37,732 bases of DNA, from assembly GCF_010975035.1 (NCBI RefSeq), contig NZ_JAAIUV010000028.1, forward strand, positions 1 through 37,732, in the 5' to 3' direction. The stretch comes from Neobacillus thermocopriae (lineage in GTDB: Bacteria > Bacillota > Bacilli > Bacillales > Cytobacillaceae). The position numbers and the translations under genes were made by a program. A model generated the notes under the pieces. It saw nothing but the letters and a program-made list of their open reading frames with translations. It was not told where the DNA came from and did no database searches. Positions 24,162 through 32,931 of this stretch are shown here, piece by piece (position 1 is the stretch's first letter; each line of letters begins with the position of its first letter).

Positions 24162-24518
24162 ATGACCAGGAAAAATTATTTTTGGAAGGGGATCTTCCTC
24201 GGGGCTATTGCCGGAGGCGCCATTAGTTTATTAGATAGAGAAACTCGCGAAACGATGAAGGAAAATGTCCAAAAGGTATCTGGTAAGGTTTCTTATTTGG
24301 TTCAAAACCGGGCTGAAATCGTCAATCAAATGAAGGATACAGCAGCAAAGTTGAAGTCTACTTTTGAACAGGTAAACGAGGATGTCGCTTTTATTATGGA
24401 CAAGGTGGAGGATTTGAGAGAGTTGACTCCAAAAGTGACAGATGCTATTAAGGATACGAAAGAATCCTTTACACCTACAGCTGATTCAGAACGGATGAAC
24501 GAAAAGGAGTATCATTAA
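24162..24518 (+). CDS. YtxH-domain small protein
   Basis: The 118-residue protein starts with a short membrane segment rich in Gly and Ala (WKGIFLGAIAGGAISLLD), followed by a long charged helical part typical of YtxH-domain proteins (ETRETMKENVQKVSGKVSYL). The tail is hydrophilic. GGAGAGG precedes the ATG. It lies 15 bp before the BrkB-family gene and is probably co-transcribed. YtxH proteins are general-stress or envelope-associated; the function is not established. Confidence 0.7.
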   Translation: MTRKNYFWKGIFLGAIAGGAISLLDRETRETMKENVQKVSGKVSYLVQNRAEIVNQMKDTAAKLKSTFEQVNEDVAFIMDKVEDLRELTPKVTDAIKDTKESFTPTADSERMNEKEYH

Positions 24519-24539
24519 AGCAATAAAGGAGAGGTGATG

Positions 24540-25376
24540 ATGAAGAATAATGGAGATGTTCGCTCTTCCTTGATTCGTTTGCTTTGGCACAGAATTGAAG
24601 AAGATGATCTTCCAGGAATGAGTGCCCAATTAGCCTATTATTTTCTTCTTTCACTATTTCCGCTATTAATTGTCATTTTTACATTACTACCTTATCTCCC
24701 AATCCCTCATCACGATATTTTAGGAGTGATTCGAGGGTTTGCCCCACCTGAGGCGATGGAGCTTATTGAAAAAAATGTGAATGAGATTTTGACCCATCGA
24801 AATCGTGGGTTATTATCTTTTGGAATTATTGGTACGATTTGGTCTGCTTCAAATGGGATTCATTCCATCGTAAAGGCGTTTAACAGGGCATATAATGTAA
24901 AAGAAAGCAGATCGTTTATCGTTTCTCGTGGAATGGCTATATTGTTGACGTTTGGGATGATTTTAGTTTTTATTGTAGCGATTATTTTACCAGTATTCGG
25001 CAGGGAGATCGGGCTGTTTTTATTTTCTACATTTGGCTATACGAGTGAATTTTTAAGGCTTTGGAATACATTGAGTTTAGTGGTGAGTGCAGTAATTTTG
25101 TTCCTTATTTTCACAGGATTGTATTGGATTGCCCCAAATGTGAAATTACGCTGCCGAAGTGCCTTCCCTGGGGCTGTTTTTGCAACGGTTGGCTGGATTA
25201 TTTCTTCTTTAGGTTTGTCCTATTACGTTGGAAATTTTAGTAACTATTCTGTCACGTATGGAAGCATTGGAGCTATTATTGTGTTAATGCTTTGGTTGTA
25301 CATCTCTGCCTTTGTTATTATTTTAGGGGGAGAAATTAATGCATTTTATAGTGAAAAAAATCGAGAAAATTGTTAA
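24540..25376 (+). CDS. yfkH: YihY/BrkB family membrane protein (YfkH)
   Basis: About 278 residues with six hydrophobic helices and the family signature DLPGMSAQLAYYFLLSLFPLL. Further conserved stretches are IWSASNGIHSIVKAFNRAYN, GLYWIAPNVKLRCRSAFPGA and the closing YGSIGAIIVLMLWLYISAFV with ILGGEINAF. It matches B. subtilis YfkH in length and genome context. The family was once called RNase BN in error and its transport or other function is unknown. The start is ambiguous among GTG 24534, ATG 24537 and ATG 24540; the last is best spaced from AAAGGAG. Confidence 0.85.
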   Translation: MKNNGDVRSSLIRLLWHRIEEDDLPGMSAQLAYYFLLSLFPLLIVIFTLLPYLPIPHHDILGVIRGFAPPEAMELIEKNVNEILTHRNRGLLSFGIIGTIWSASNGIHSIVKAFNRAYNVKESRSFIVSRGMAILLTFGMILVFIVAIILPVFGREIGLFLFSTFGYTSEFLRLWNTLSLVVSAVILFLIFTGLYWIAPNVKLRCRSAFPGAVFATVGWIISSLGLSYYVGNFSNYSVTYGSIGAIIVLMLWLYISAFVIILGGEINAFYSEKNRENC

Positions 25377-25474
25377 TAAATCCCCATTATGAAAAGCTTT
25401 TATCTGCCCACACTAGAAGTGAACGGGAGGACTTAGTGAGCTCATCCCGTCTTAACTTTGGGGGGTAAGACAAA

Positions 25475-25579
25475 ATGACAAAGCATACAAAAAAAGATGG
25501 CAGTACGAAACAAAAAGCGAAAGGCAGTAAAGGGAATAAAACCTCCAGTTCTGCAAACGGTTCAAACAGTTACCATTAA
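25475..25579 (+). CDS. small Lys/Ser-rich protein
   Basis: The 34-residue ORF reads MTKHTKKDGSTKQKAKGSKG and ends NGSNSYH. GGGGGG lies 8 nt before the ATG, and a terminator follows at once. The strong site and terminator support a real gene. It is basic, low-complexity and without a helix; the family is unknown. Confidence 0.5.
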   Translation: MTKHTKKDGSTKQKAKGSKGNKTSSSANGSNSYH

Positions 25580-25586
25580 TGATTTG

Positions 25587-25628
25587 AAAAAAGGCCGTCC
25601 GTTTATTTTGGACAGCCTTCTTTTTTTT
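25587..25628. terminator. bidirectional terminator
   Basis: AAGGCCGTCC and GGACAGCCTT pair with one mismatch, with eight T on the plus strand and a T run on the minus strand. It serves both the 34-residue gene and the convergent P-type ATPase. Confidence 0.85.
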
Positions 25629-25644
25629 GTGCCAAGGAAGTTTT

Positions 25645-27564
25645 TTATTTCAATAGTCTTAGCCCATTTAATATAACGAGAATGGTGCTACCTTCATGAC
25701 CAATAACACCAAACGGTAAATCAATGAATTGAAAGAAGTTGGAACAAATTAACACCATAATTACGGTTATGGAAAAAATAACATTCTGCTTAATTATCTT
25801 ATTCATTCGTTTAGAAAGATTAACTGCCTCTGCAATTCGTGCCAAATCGTTTTTCATGAGCACGATATCTGCTGTTTCTAATGCAACATCGGTTCCTCCG
25901 CCCATGGCGATGCCCACATTGGCTGTAGCTAATGCAGGTGCATCATTGATCCCGTCACCTACCATGGCAACATTATTATATTTCGACTTTAATTGTTTCA
26001 CGTATTCTACTTTTGTTTCTGGTAAACATTCGGCAAAGTACTCATCAACTTGACTTTCCTTAGCAATGGCTTTCGCGGTTTTTTCACTGTCGCCAGTAAG
26101 CATGATGGTATGGATCCCTTGTTTCTTTAATTGGTTAATGGCGGCCTTCGTTTCCTCTCTAACTACATCTTTTAAGGCGATAATCGCACATAACTCCCCG
26201 TTTATCGCTATATATACCAAGGTGCTCCCTTTACTGGCCAGTTCTTTGGCTTTACCTGATGCAAAGGAATCAGCGACTTCTTTTCCTACAAAGGCTGCTT
26301 TTCCTATTTTCCATTGGTTCCCTTGAATCACAGCTGTAACTCCCCAGCCGGGAACATCCTCTAGGCTTTCAGGATAAAAGAGCTCCTTATCAATAGAATC
26401 TTTTGCATATTTCACAATCGCTTGGGCAAGTGGATGAGTCGAATGACTTTCAATTGAGGCTGCGCCCCATATGATTTCTTCCTTATCCAAATCTTCCCGA
26501 ACGACGACCTCAAGCACTTCAGGTTTTCCCTTTGTAAGAGTTCCTGTTTTATCTAAGGCAATGGCACCGAGATGACTCAGGTTTTCCAAATGAACTCCGC
26601 CTTTAATCAAAATGCCATGTCTAGCTCCGTTTGAAATAGCGGAAAGGGTTGCCGGCATAATGGAGGCGACAAGTGCACATGGAGAGGCAACGACCAATAA
26701 AATCATCGCCCTGTAAAAAGATTCCTGCCAACTCCAGTCAAGCAGAAAGTGCGGAAGGAACAACATGGCTACTACGACAAGTAAAACTACTTTGACATAA
26801 GTTCCTTCAAAACGTTCAATGAAAAGCTGGGACGGTGATTTTTCACTTTGAGCGGATTGAACGAGCTGAATGATTTTTTGAAAAAGAGTTTCATTGCTTT
26901 CCTTTGTAACACTAACAGTGATAGAACCGGACATATTTACTGTTCCAGCAAATACTTCTTCATTGACTCCCTTTGAGATAGGCATGGATTCTCCCGTAAT
27001 AGCTGCTTCGTCAATCGTTGATTTCCCTTTCATAATCACACCGTCAGCAGGAATTCTTTCACCCGGTTTAATAAGGATCTGGTCTCCAATACATAATTGG
27101 GAAACAGGGATTTTTTCTTCATAACCGTTTGAAACCAAAAGTGCTTCTTCAGGTTGCAACTCCATGAGGGAGGAAATTTCTTTGTGGCTTTTGTTCATTG
27201 TATATGTTTCAAGTGCACCGCTGACAGCAAAGATAAAGATGAGAATCGCTCCTTCTGTCCAATAGCCGATAAGGCTTGAGCCAATCGCTGCAAAAATCAT
27301 TAGCATTTCTACATTTAACTCTTTATTTTCAATGGTCTCCTCCAGACCTTCTTTCGCTTTGGCAAATCCCCCAATAACAAAGGCCATTAAATATGCAATG
27401 ATGGATCCTGTACCTTGGCCATACTTATCCAATAACCAACCAGCCAAAATAAGAAGACCGCTCATACCCGCCGCTATCAATTCGGCATGTGGTTTTATTT
27501 TTTCAATCCAACTTACTTCTACATTTTCCATTCTTTTCTCTAATCCTTTTGTTTCAGGTACCAT
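25645..27564 (-). CDS. pfeT: P1B-4-type metal-exporting ATPase (PfeT/ZosA-like)
   Basis: The 639-residue pump has no N-terminal metal-binding domain and carries SPC (VVASPCALVAS) instead of CPC in the metal-binding helix, the mark of P1B-4 ATPases. Phosphorylation motif DKTGT, TGES in the actuator domain, STHPLA in the nucleotide domain and GDGINDAPA are all present. Length and motifs fit B. subtilis PfeT (ZosA), an Fe(II) efflux pump under PerR and Fur. No clear PerR or Fur box was found here. AAGGAGGAG precedes the ATG by 5 nt. Other P1B-4 pumps move Co or Zn, so iron is likely rather than certain. Confidence 0.8.
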   Translation of the reverse strand: MVPETKGLEKRMENVEVSWIEKIKPHAELIAAGMSGLLILAGWLLDKYGQGTGSIIAYLMAFVIGGFAKAKEGLEETIENKELNVEMLMIFAAIGSSLIGYWTEGAILIFIFAVSGALETYTMNKSHKEISSLMELQPEEALLVSNGYEEKIPVSQLCIGDQILIKPGERIPADGVIMKGKSTIDEAAITGESMPISKGVNEEVFAGTVNMSGSITVSVTKESNETLFQKIIQLVQSAQSEKSPSQLFIERFEGTYVKVVLLVVVAMLFLPHFLLDWSWQESFYRAMILLVVASPCALVASIMPATLSAISNGARHGILIKGGVHLENLSHLGAIALDKTGTLTKGKPEVLEVVVREDLDKEEIIWGAASIESHSTHPLAQAIVKYAKDSIDKELFYPESLEDVPGWGVTAVIQGNQWKIGKAAFVGKEVADSFASGKAKELASKGSTLVYIAINGELCAIIALKDVVREETKAAINQLKKQGIHTIMLTGDSEKTAKAIAKESQVDEYFAECLPETKVEYVKQLKSKYNNVAMVGDGINDAPALATANVGIAMGGGTDVALETADIVLMKNDLARIAEAVNLSKRMNKIIKQNVIFSITVIMVLICSNFFQFIDLPFGVIGHEGSTILVILNGLRLLK

Positions 27565-27659
27565 TGTTTCTCCTCCTTTTGCTCCTGATTATTAGCCACT
27601 TTGGCATTTTTCTTCTAATTGAGAAAAAGAATCAAATTCATAACCCCTATAAAACACGA

Positions 27660-27684
27660 AAGCTGCCACCCAATGGTGACAGCA
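27660..27684 (-). promoter_or_regulatory. hairpin in the pfeT 5' region
   Basis: On the minus strand GCTGTCACC and GGTGGCAGC pair perfectly around a 4-nt loop and run into TTTCGTGTTTT. It lies about 100 nt before the pfeT start, so it could be a leader attenuator, or the end of something lost. No known riboswitch class is recognised. Confidence 0.4.
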
Positions 27685-27860
27685 CAAATTCTTGATCGCA
27701 ACATTATTTTTTCTTTTATTTTATCATACAGTTTACGCAGGTGGAATGTTTTTGCTTATAGATTACTAAAAAAGATTCCAATAACACCATCCCTTATCAT
27801 ATTTGCGTCATAAAAAAGAGACAGTTTCAATCGTATAAAGAATGTTTTTGGTCCATTCCA

Positions 27861-29042
27861 TTACCTAGAAATTTCTTGTTCTATCATACAGTATGATTTT
27901 TTTCCAAACACAAATAGGATGACTGAGACAATGAAGAGCAAGGTACTGATGATATAGAAAAAGCTGACATTCTCAAAAAATTTGATAAATAACCCTCCGA
28001 AAATAGGTCCACTTAAGCTCCCTAGGCTAAAAAAGATTCCACAGAGCAGATTTCCTGTTGGCAATAGATTTTTTGGAACTAAATCGGCCATATAGCTAAT
28101 GCCAAGTGAGAAGGTGGAACCGACCATCATTCCGGATACAAGGAAGGCTATAAAAAGACCGATAAACGAGTGTTCGAGAAAACTGGCTGTAGTGAAACTT
28201 CCAAACCCAAGAAAAAGAACGGTCATTAAGACATTCCTTCGTCCGTATTGATCACTTAACATTCCAAGTGGGAGCTGGGTAATAATACTGCCGATTGCAA
28301 AGGCAGAAAGAACAACAGAAACGCTTGAAACATGGATATCCATTCTAAGTGCATAAATAGGGAAACTGCCATTTAAGGAAGCCTCCAAAAATCCATAGAC
28401 AAAAGGTGGTAAAAAAGCTACCCAACCATATTTAAAAGTGCTCCGGAATTGCTTGATAGTTGCTAGAAAGGAGTTGATTCCGGCTTCCTGCTCCGGCCAT
28501 TCATTGACTAAAGTGAAAACAAAAATCCATCCTATGAAACAAAGGAGGGAGGAAATAATAAACGGTAAAGCTTCATTTACGTTGACGAGCGGTGTCATTA
28601 ATGGGCCGGTAGCAAATCCAATCCCGAAAAACAAACCATAGATGGAAATATTTCTTCCTCTTTTTTCTGGTGATGAAAAGGAGGTGATCCATGTTTGAGT
28701 AGCAAAATGCAGGGCGTGATCACCAATCCCGATAACTAACCTTAGGACGAACCAAAACCAAAAGGATTTCCATACGGGAAATAGAGCGAGAGCAGCGACC
28801 ACTAATCCGCCTCCGAAAATAATGACAGGTTTGTATCCAAATTTTCTAAGCGGGGGTTCCATGAAAGGAGAAATGAGTAAAATGCCTAGATAAAGAGCAG
28901 TCGCATTTAATCCATTTAAGGAGGAAGATACCCCGCTATTTTCAAATATAACGGCTATCAACGGAAGAAGCATTCCTTGAGAAAAACCTGAAATTGCGAC
29001 GATGCTGACAAGGATCCAAAATCGAAAATAACCTTTTTTCAT
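27861..29042 (-). CDS. yfkF: MFS transporter (YfkF-like)
   Basis: The 393-residue protein has 12 hydrophobic helices. The MFS loop motif between helices 8 and 9 is visible as GMLSDQYGRRNVLM, and a conserved stretch after helix 4 reads WITSFSSPEKRGRN. Length and position, divergent from the yfkE calcium exchanger gene, fit B. subtilis YfkF. The substrate is unknown, and drug or metabolite efflux is only a family guess. A polar stretch at about 185-205 separates the two halves. Confidence 0.75.
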   Translation of the reverse strand: MKKGYFRFWILVSIVAISGFSQGMLLPLIAVIFENSGVSSSLNGLNATALYLGILLISPFMEPPLRKFGYKPVIIFGGGLVVAALALFPVWKSFWFWFVLRLVIGIGDHALHFATQTWITSFSSPEKRGRNISIYGLFFGIGFATGPLMTPLVNVNEALPFIISSLLCFIGWIFVFTLVNEWPEQEAGINSFLATIKQFRSTFKYGWVAFLPPFVYGFLEASLNGSFPIYALRMDIHVSSVSVVLSAFAIGSIITQLPLGMLSDQYGRRNVLMTVLFLGFGSFTTASFLEHSFIGLFIAFLVSGMMVGSTFSLGISYMADLVPKNLLPTGNLLCGIFFSLGSLSGPIFGGLFIKFFENVSFFYIISTLLFIVSVILFVFGKKSYCMIEQEISR

Positions 29043-29223
29043 CTGACGTTCCTCTATTTCAATACGTTTTAATCGATGGTATCTGGAAACCTGTATTTTT
29101 GCAAGAAAAATGTTTCCATTTTTTTATGAAAATGGTAATCTCTTTATAAAAAATTTTTTCTTATTAACTCGAAAAATAAATTAGATAACTCTTTGGCAAA
29201 ACTAGAATATATGGAGGGAAATT

Positions 29224-30291
29224 ATGACGAATAAAATTTTTATGCTAATGACGTTTATTGGTGTCCCACTTTCTGTCATTGGAAGCTTAATGCACTGGCC
29301 GACAATGATTTTATTTATTATTTATTGTTTATCCATCGTTGCTCTTGCAAGCTATATGGGAAGAGCGACTGAAAGCCTAGCCATTGTGGCTGGGCCACGA
29401 ATAGGTGGGTTGTTAAATGCTACATTTGGTAATGCGGTTGAATTAATCATATCGATATTTTCTTTAAAGGCAGGATTAATTGGAGTGGTCCTGGCCTCTT
29501 TAACTGGTTCTGTAATAGGAAATCTTTTGCTCGTTGCAGGATTATCCTTTTTCGTGGGAGGATTAAAATTTAAACGCCAACTCTTTAATGTTCATGATGC
29601 AAGACATAATTCCGGGCTATTAATGTTTGCAATCATTGTTGCTTTTGTGATTCCAGAAATATTCTCAATGAATATGAATGAAACGAAAACTTTATCCTTG
29701 AGTGTTGGAATATCGATTATTTTAATTGCACTTTATTTAGCTGCCTTATTCTTTAAACTAGTTACCCACCGGGGGGTTTATCAAACGGAAGAATCTGAAA
29801 CAGCTGCCGAAAACGGTCATCATGAAGAGCCAGAATGGGGGAAAGGCAAATCCATTTTGATCCTTTTATTATCTACTTTGGCAGTAGCATATATATCAGA
29901 AAATCTTGTTCATACTTTCCATTATGTAGCCGAAGCATTTGGTTGGACAGAACTTTTCATCGGGGTAATCATTGTCGCTATCGTGGGTAATGCAGCAGAA
30001 CACGCCTCAGCGATTGTCATGGCCTACAAAAACAAGATGGATATTGCGGTAGAAATTGCAGTAGGTTCCACTTTGCAAATTGCTATGTTTGTAGCACCAG
30101 TATTAGTACTCCTCTCTCTTTTATTTGAAAAGAAAATGCCTCTCGTATTTACATTGCCAGAACTCATCACTATGGTAACCTCTGTTCTACTAATGGTTGT
30201 CATCTCTAATGACGGAGAATCTAACTGGTTCGAGGGTCTGACCCTACTCGCTGCCTACATTATTATGGGAATAGGCTTCTATCTGCTCTAA
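29224..30291 (+). CDS. cax: Ca2+/H+ antiporter (CAX family, YfkE)
   Basis: The 355-residue exchanger shows both alpha-repeats that form the ion site: GNAVELIISIFSLKAGLIGV and GNAAEHASAIVMAYKNKMDI, each with the essential Glu. About 11 helices are split by a His/Glu-rich acidic loop near residues 190-205 (EESETAAENGHHEEPE). B. subtilis YfkE, of known structure, has 351 residues and exports Ca2+ in exchange for protons. GGAGGG precedes the ATG. It is divergent from yfkF. Confidence 0.92.
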   Translation: MTNKIFMLMTFIGVPLSVIGSLMHWPTMILFIIYCLSIVALASYMGRATESLAIVAGPRIGGLLNATFGNAVELIISIFSLKAGLIGVVLASLTGSVIGNLLLVAGLSFFVGGLKFKRQLFNVHDARHNSGLLMFAIIVAFVIPEIFSMNMNETKTLSLSVGISIILIALYLAALFFKLVTHRGVYQTEESETAAENGHHEEPEWGKGKSILILLLSTLAVAYISENLVHTFHYVAEAFGWTELFIGVIIVAIVGNAAEHASAIVMAYKNKMDIAVEIAVGSTLQIAMFVAPVLVLLSLLFEKKMPLVFTLPELITMVTSVLLMVVISNDGESNWFEGLTLLAAYIIMGIGFYLL

Positions 30292-30844
30292 TAAGGTGCG
30301 GACATTTAGATCAAACAAACGAGGCTAAGTCCGATAAGGTCATTAAAAAAGACCTTTTCAGGCTCAGTCTTTTTTCTTATTGGGATTATTCGTTCCAATT
30401 GAGAACGGAGTCCCTGTACAGAAGGGGAAGAACGAGGCATGCACGTCCATGGAGAGCAAGCATCCTGGAATGAAAATGAATGGAGCAAACAAAAAGGGGT
30501 GTCCTTAAAATTGAGGACACCCTCTCTTTCATACTTTTTCGGTGAATCTTTAAGTTCCTGTGCTATAATGGTAACGCACGTTTTTCATACATTAGGGTAA
30601 AACCAATCGCTTTTTTATGGGATCATCAATCACCAACCTTCATGTTTGAATGATCTCAGGATAAACACGAGTGTTGACTGTCATGTATGAGAGAATCCCA
30701 ACCTCCTTATGTGGATAATGAATTAGCGAATGGATAGCGGCCCTCCTTTTTAAAAGGTTAAGCTAATTATAAATTAAAATTCAAATTTTGTAAATGTTCT
30801 GATTATTACAATTCTGTTACGTTACTTTACATCTGGGAGGAAAT
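30292..30844. other. gene-free region with repeat-like sequence
   Basis: About 550 bp hold no convincing gene. The stretch 30430-30530 ends in a GGGTGTCCT/AGGACACCC hairpin (30497-30522) that resembles the hairpin at 12362-12404, and the bases before it (AGCAAGC...GGAATGAAAAT) loosely match those before that copy. A short direct repeat (GGCTAAGTC at 30323 and GGCTCAGTC at 30361) flanks AAGGTC/GACCTT. A weak TTGACTGTC is near 30674. Nothing else is evident. Confidence 0.5.
30496..30528. terminator. GGGTGTCC hairpin
   Basis: GGGTGTCCT pairs with AGGACACCC around an 8-nt loop, followed by a mixed CTCTCTTTC tract. No gene ends close by; the nearest, cax, ends 200 bp upstream. Confidence 0.55.
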
Positions 30845-31471
30845 ATGAACTTTCTTATTCGACTAGCATTTTATTGTATTGGATTATTTATCATGACTTT
30901 TGGCGTATGTATGACGATTAAAGCGGATTTAGGGGCTGGCGCATGGGATGCCTTAAATGTGGCATTAACTGATCATCTGGGCCTTTCAATTGGGAGATGG
31001 GTCATGATTGATGGCGCGATTCTTGTATTTATTAACGCACTACTAGTAAAAAGGAAACCAGATTTCCTGTCATTTTTAACCATTATTGTTATAGGATTCA
31101 TGGTCGATTTTTGGATGTATATGATATTTGAATCTTGGCAAATCCAACCTTTTATTATTAAATTAATTACATTAATTTCTGGTATTTTAATTATTGGAAT
31201 GGGGATCTCTTGTTATTTACAGGCGAAATACCCGCAAAGTCCAATTGATAATTTTATGTTAGCTTTAAAAGAACGATTTCATATTAGTTTAGGGATGGCT
31301 AAAACAATAGGAGAATTAACAGCCTTTATCCCCGCATTATTGTTAAAAGGACCTATTGGAATCGGGACAATTATTATCACGTTTGCGATCGGACCGTCGA
31401 TTCAATTGTTTTTTCCTTTCTTTGATAAATTTATGAGAAATCTCCAAGCAAAATATATGAAATTAACTTAG
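30845..31471 (+). CDS. YczE/YyaS/YitT family membrane protein
   Basis: The 208-residue protein has five hydrophobic helices and the family's opening pattern FGVCMTIKADLGAGAWDALN, with GLSIGRWVMIDG following and YPQSPIDNFMLALKERF later. YczE in B. subtilis (about 215 residues) influences surfactin or bacilysin production by an unknown route. GGGAGG precedes the ATG. It takes the place of yfkC between yfkE and yfkD of B. subtilis; it is followed by yfkD in the same direction. Confidence 0.75.
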   Translation: MNFLIRLAFYCIGLFIMTFGVCMTIKADLGAGAWDALNVALTDHLGLSIGRWVMIDGAILVFINALLVKRKPDFLSFLTIIVIGFMVDFWMYMIFESWQIQPFIIKLITLISGILIIGMGISCYLQAKYPQSPIDNFMLALKERFHISLGMAKTIGELTAFIPALLLKGPIGIGTIIITFAIGPSIQLFFPFFDKFMRNLQAKYMKLT

Positions 31472-31547
31472 GAGAATGGATAATATAGTTGAACTCCGAA
31501 AAAACTATAAGCAAATTATTTCATGCTACCGAAAGGAGTTCACATAG

Positions 31548-32360
31548 GTGAAAAGTATTGTATCTGTTCTTATGACATTGTTTCTAATGTTTCCTTTTTT
31601 ACCAGTTACGTACGCTGCTGAAAAAGCGCCTGCAAAAAAGCAACCAATTAGCTATCAGATTCCTTCATCTGTCCGAAACATAGCTAAACAAAATACTTAT
31701 CCTAATTCAACACAGGATTTACCTTTACTGCAGCCGAGTGAGTTAACAAAAAAACTGATCAATTCGTCTAATGTAAAGATTGAAAATCCTGATTTAATTC
31801 GGATGTTAAATGAATCAAGTATTAACAGTACCCCATTTGCACTTGGCTACCGAGCGATCATTTATCTTGGTCAATGGCCATTGAATTATGAATCATCGGA
31901 AACAGCACCGAATTGGGAATATCAAAAAATTAATACGAACTACTTTGATAACCGTGGGGGAGATGTACCTTACCAAATCAAATACGTACAAGAGACACAA
32001 AAAATTGTACGAGGCGGATTAACAGCTAAGATTCCCAATGCGGAAGATGTTAAAAAAATGATGCTCTTAAAAGCTATGGAGAAAACGAAGTTACCGCTTG
32101 CATTTGAAACAATTATTGGGGCTGGAACGAAAAATGACCATATTTATAATATCCCTGCCAATCGTCTCGGGTATTTATATGCTTATGCCCCAGCTGTGAA
32201 TGAAAAAGGGAAAGTTACCTACGGAGAAGTATATTTAATGTTGAAAGGGAATAAGAAATTTATCGTGATCAAAAATGTCACTTCCCAAGGAATTGGGGCC
32301 TGGATCCCTGTTCAGGATCACGTTTCATTTGGATTTGTTGTATCTGAAAGACCTAGATGA
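31548..32360 (+). CDS. yfkD: YfkD-like exported protein
   Basis: The 270-residue protein starts with GTG at 31548, preceded by AAAGGAG. A signal peptide (MKSIVSVLMTLFLMFPFLPV) ends near TYA-AEK, and a soluble domain with conserved YRAIIYLGQWPLNYES and NRLGYLYAYAPAVN follows. It corresponds to B. subtilis YfkD (264 residues), a secreted or wall-associated protein of unknown function. No catalytic motif is evident. A clear terminator follows. Confidence 0.85.
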   Translation: MKSIVSVLMTLFLMFPFLPVTYAAEKAPAKKQPISYQIPSSVRNIAKQNTYPNSTQDLPLLQPSELTKKLINSSNVKIENPDLIRMLNESSINSTPFALGYRAIIYLGQWPLNYESSETAPNWEYQKINTNYFDNRGGDVPYQIKYVQETQKIVRGGLTAKIPNAEDVKKMMLLKAMEKTKLPLAFETIIGAGTKNDHIYNIPANRLGYLYAYAPAVNEKGKVTYGEVYLMLKGNKKFIVIKNVTSQGIGAWIPVQDHVSFGFVVSERPR

Positions 32361-32377
32361 TGACAATAGATCACAGC

Positions 32378-32408
32378 ACTCCTGCGACAAAAGAGCAGGA
32401 GTTTTTTA
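32378..32408 (+). terminator. terminator after yfkD
   Basis: ACTCCTGC and GCAGGAGT pair around a 9-nt loop and run into TTTTTT. Confidence 0.9.
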
Positions 32409-32513
32409 ATAAATTAAGAAAGTATTGATTGACTTTGAGAAATTTTTAGTAATGATTGCGAAAGTGATAAGACCTCGGTAGAATAGAAAAGGAAATTGAA
32501 AGGAGAGAGTCGA

Positions 32514-32714
32514 GTGGGCAGTCCAATCCATGATAAACACACACAGGTCGATTTCTTAAAACATCGTCTTAATATGTTTCTTGATATCCTTGATTCCATC
32601 AATCCAGAAGAAGCGGATTTAGAGGATATTGATCGATTAATTTCAATGATTGATGAATTGGAATCTAAGATAAAAGAATTTAAAAATCGTGAGTTAAGCG
32701 AGTCTGTGAAATAG
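32514..32714 (+). CDS. yfjT: SE1561/YfjT family small protein
   Basis: From a GTG at 32514 with AAAGGAG 8 nt upstream it gives 66 residues: MGSPIHDKHTQVDFLKHRLN, then MFLDILDSINPEEADLEDID and a Leu/Glu-rich helix. This matches the small helical YfjT (SE1561) family, which sits next to pdaA in B. subtilis too. The function is unknown. A longer TTG start would swallow the ribosome binding site. Confidence 0.8.
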   Translation: MGSPIHDKHTQVDFLKHRLNMFLDILDSINPEEADLEDIDRLISMIDELESKIKEFKNRELSESVK

Positions 32715-32728
32715 CAGACTCGTTTTAT
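32699..32728 (+). terminator. terminator overlapping the yfjT end
   Basis: CGAGTCTG and CAGACTCG pair around an 8-nt loop containing the stop codon, then TTTTATT. Confidence 0.8.
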
Positions 32729-32764
32729 TATGTAATAAAGGTATTTTGAATGGAAAATGATCTC

Positions 32765-32820
32765 GCAGCTTTTGGGAGGAAGGCATACGCCGCTAAACAG
32801 GGGGCTTACGCTTTTCTTAT
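32765..32820. repeat. dispersed intergenic repeat, copy C (3' end only)
   Basis: AGCTTTTGGGAGGA...GCCGCTAAACAGGGGGCTTACGCTTTTCTT matches the last ~55 bp of copy A (AGCTTTTGGGAGGA...GCCGCTGAGCAGGGCGCTTTCGCTTTTCTA) with few differences. It lies about 110 bp before the fumarase gene. Confidence 0.7.
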
Positions 32821-32931
32821 ATGAAATCGATTGCAGTCAAAGCCTTTTATTCTTGTATGTATAGGAGTATAATTAAACATGTCAAAAGTTGTAATGAGGA
32901 TTAAGGAATAGCAGAGATAAAGATACGGGCA

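Noticed and set aside
27565..27860. metal riboswitch or PerR/Fur box before the pfeT-like gene
   Set aside because: There is one good hairpin, but no match to a known metal riboswitch core and no recognisable PerR or Fur operator.
30306..30488. 60-codon frame on the minus strand
   Set aside because: It has no ribosome binding site and lies in repeat-like sequence; the product has no protein-like pattern.
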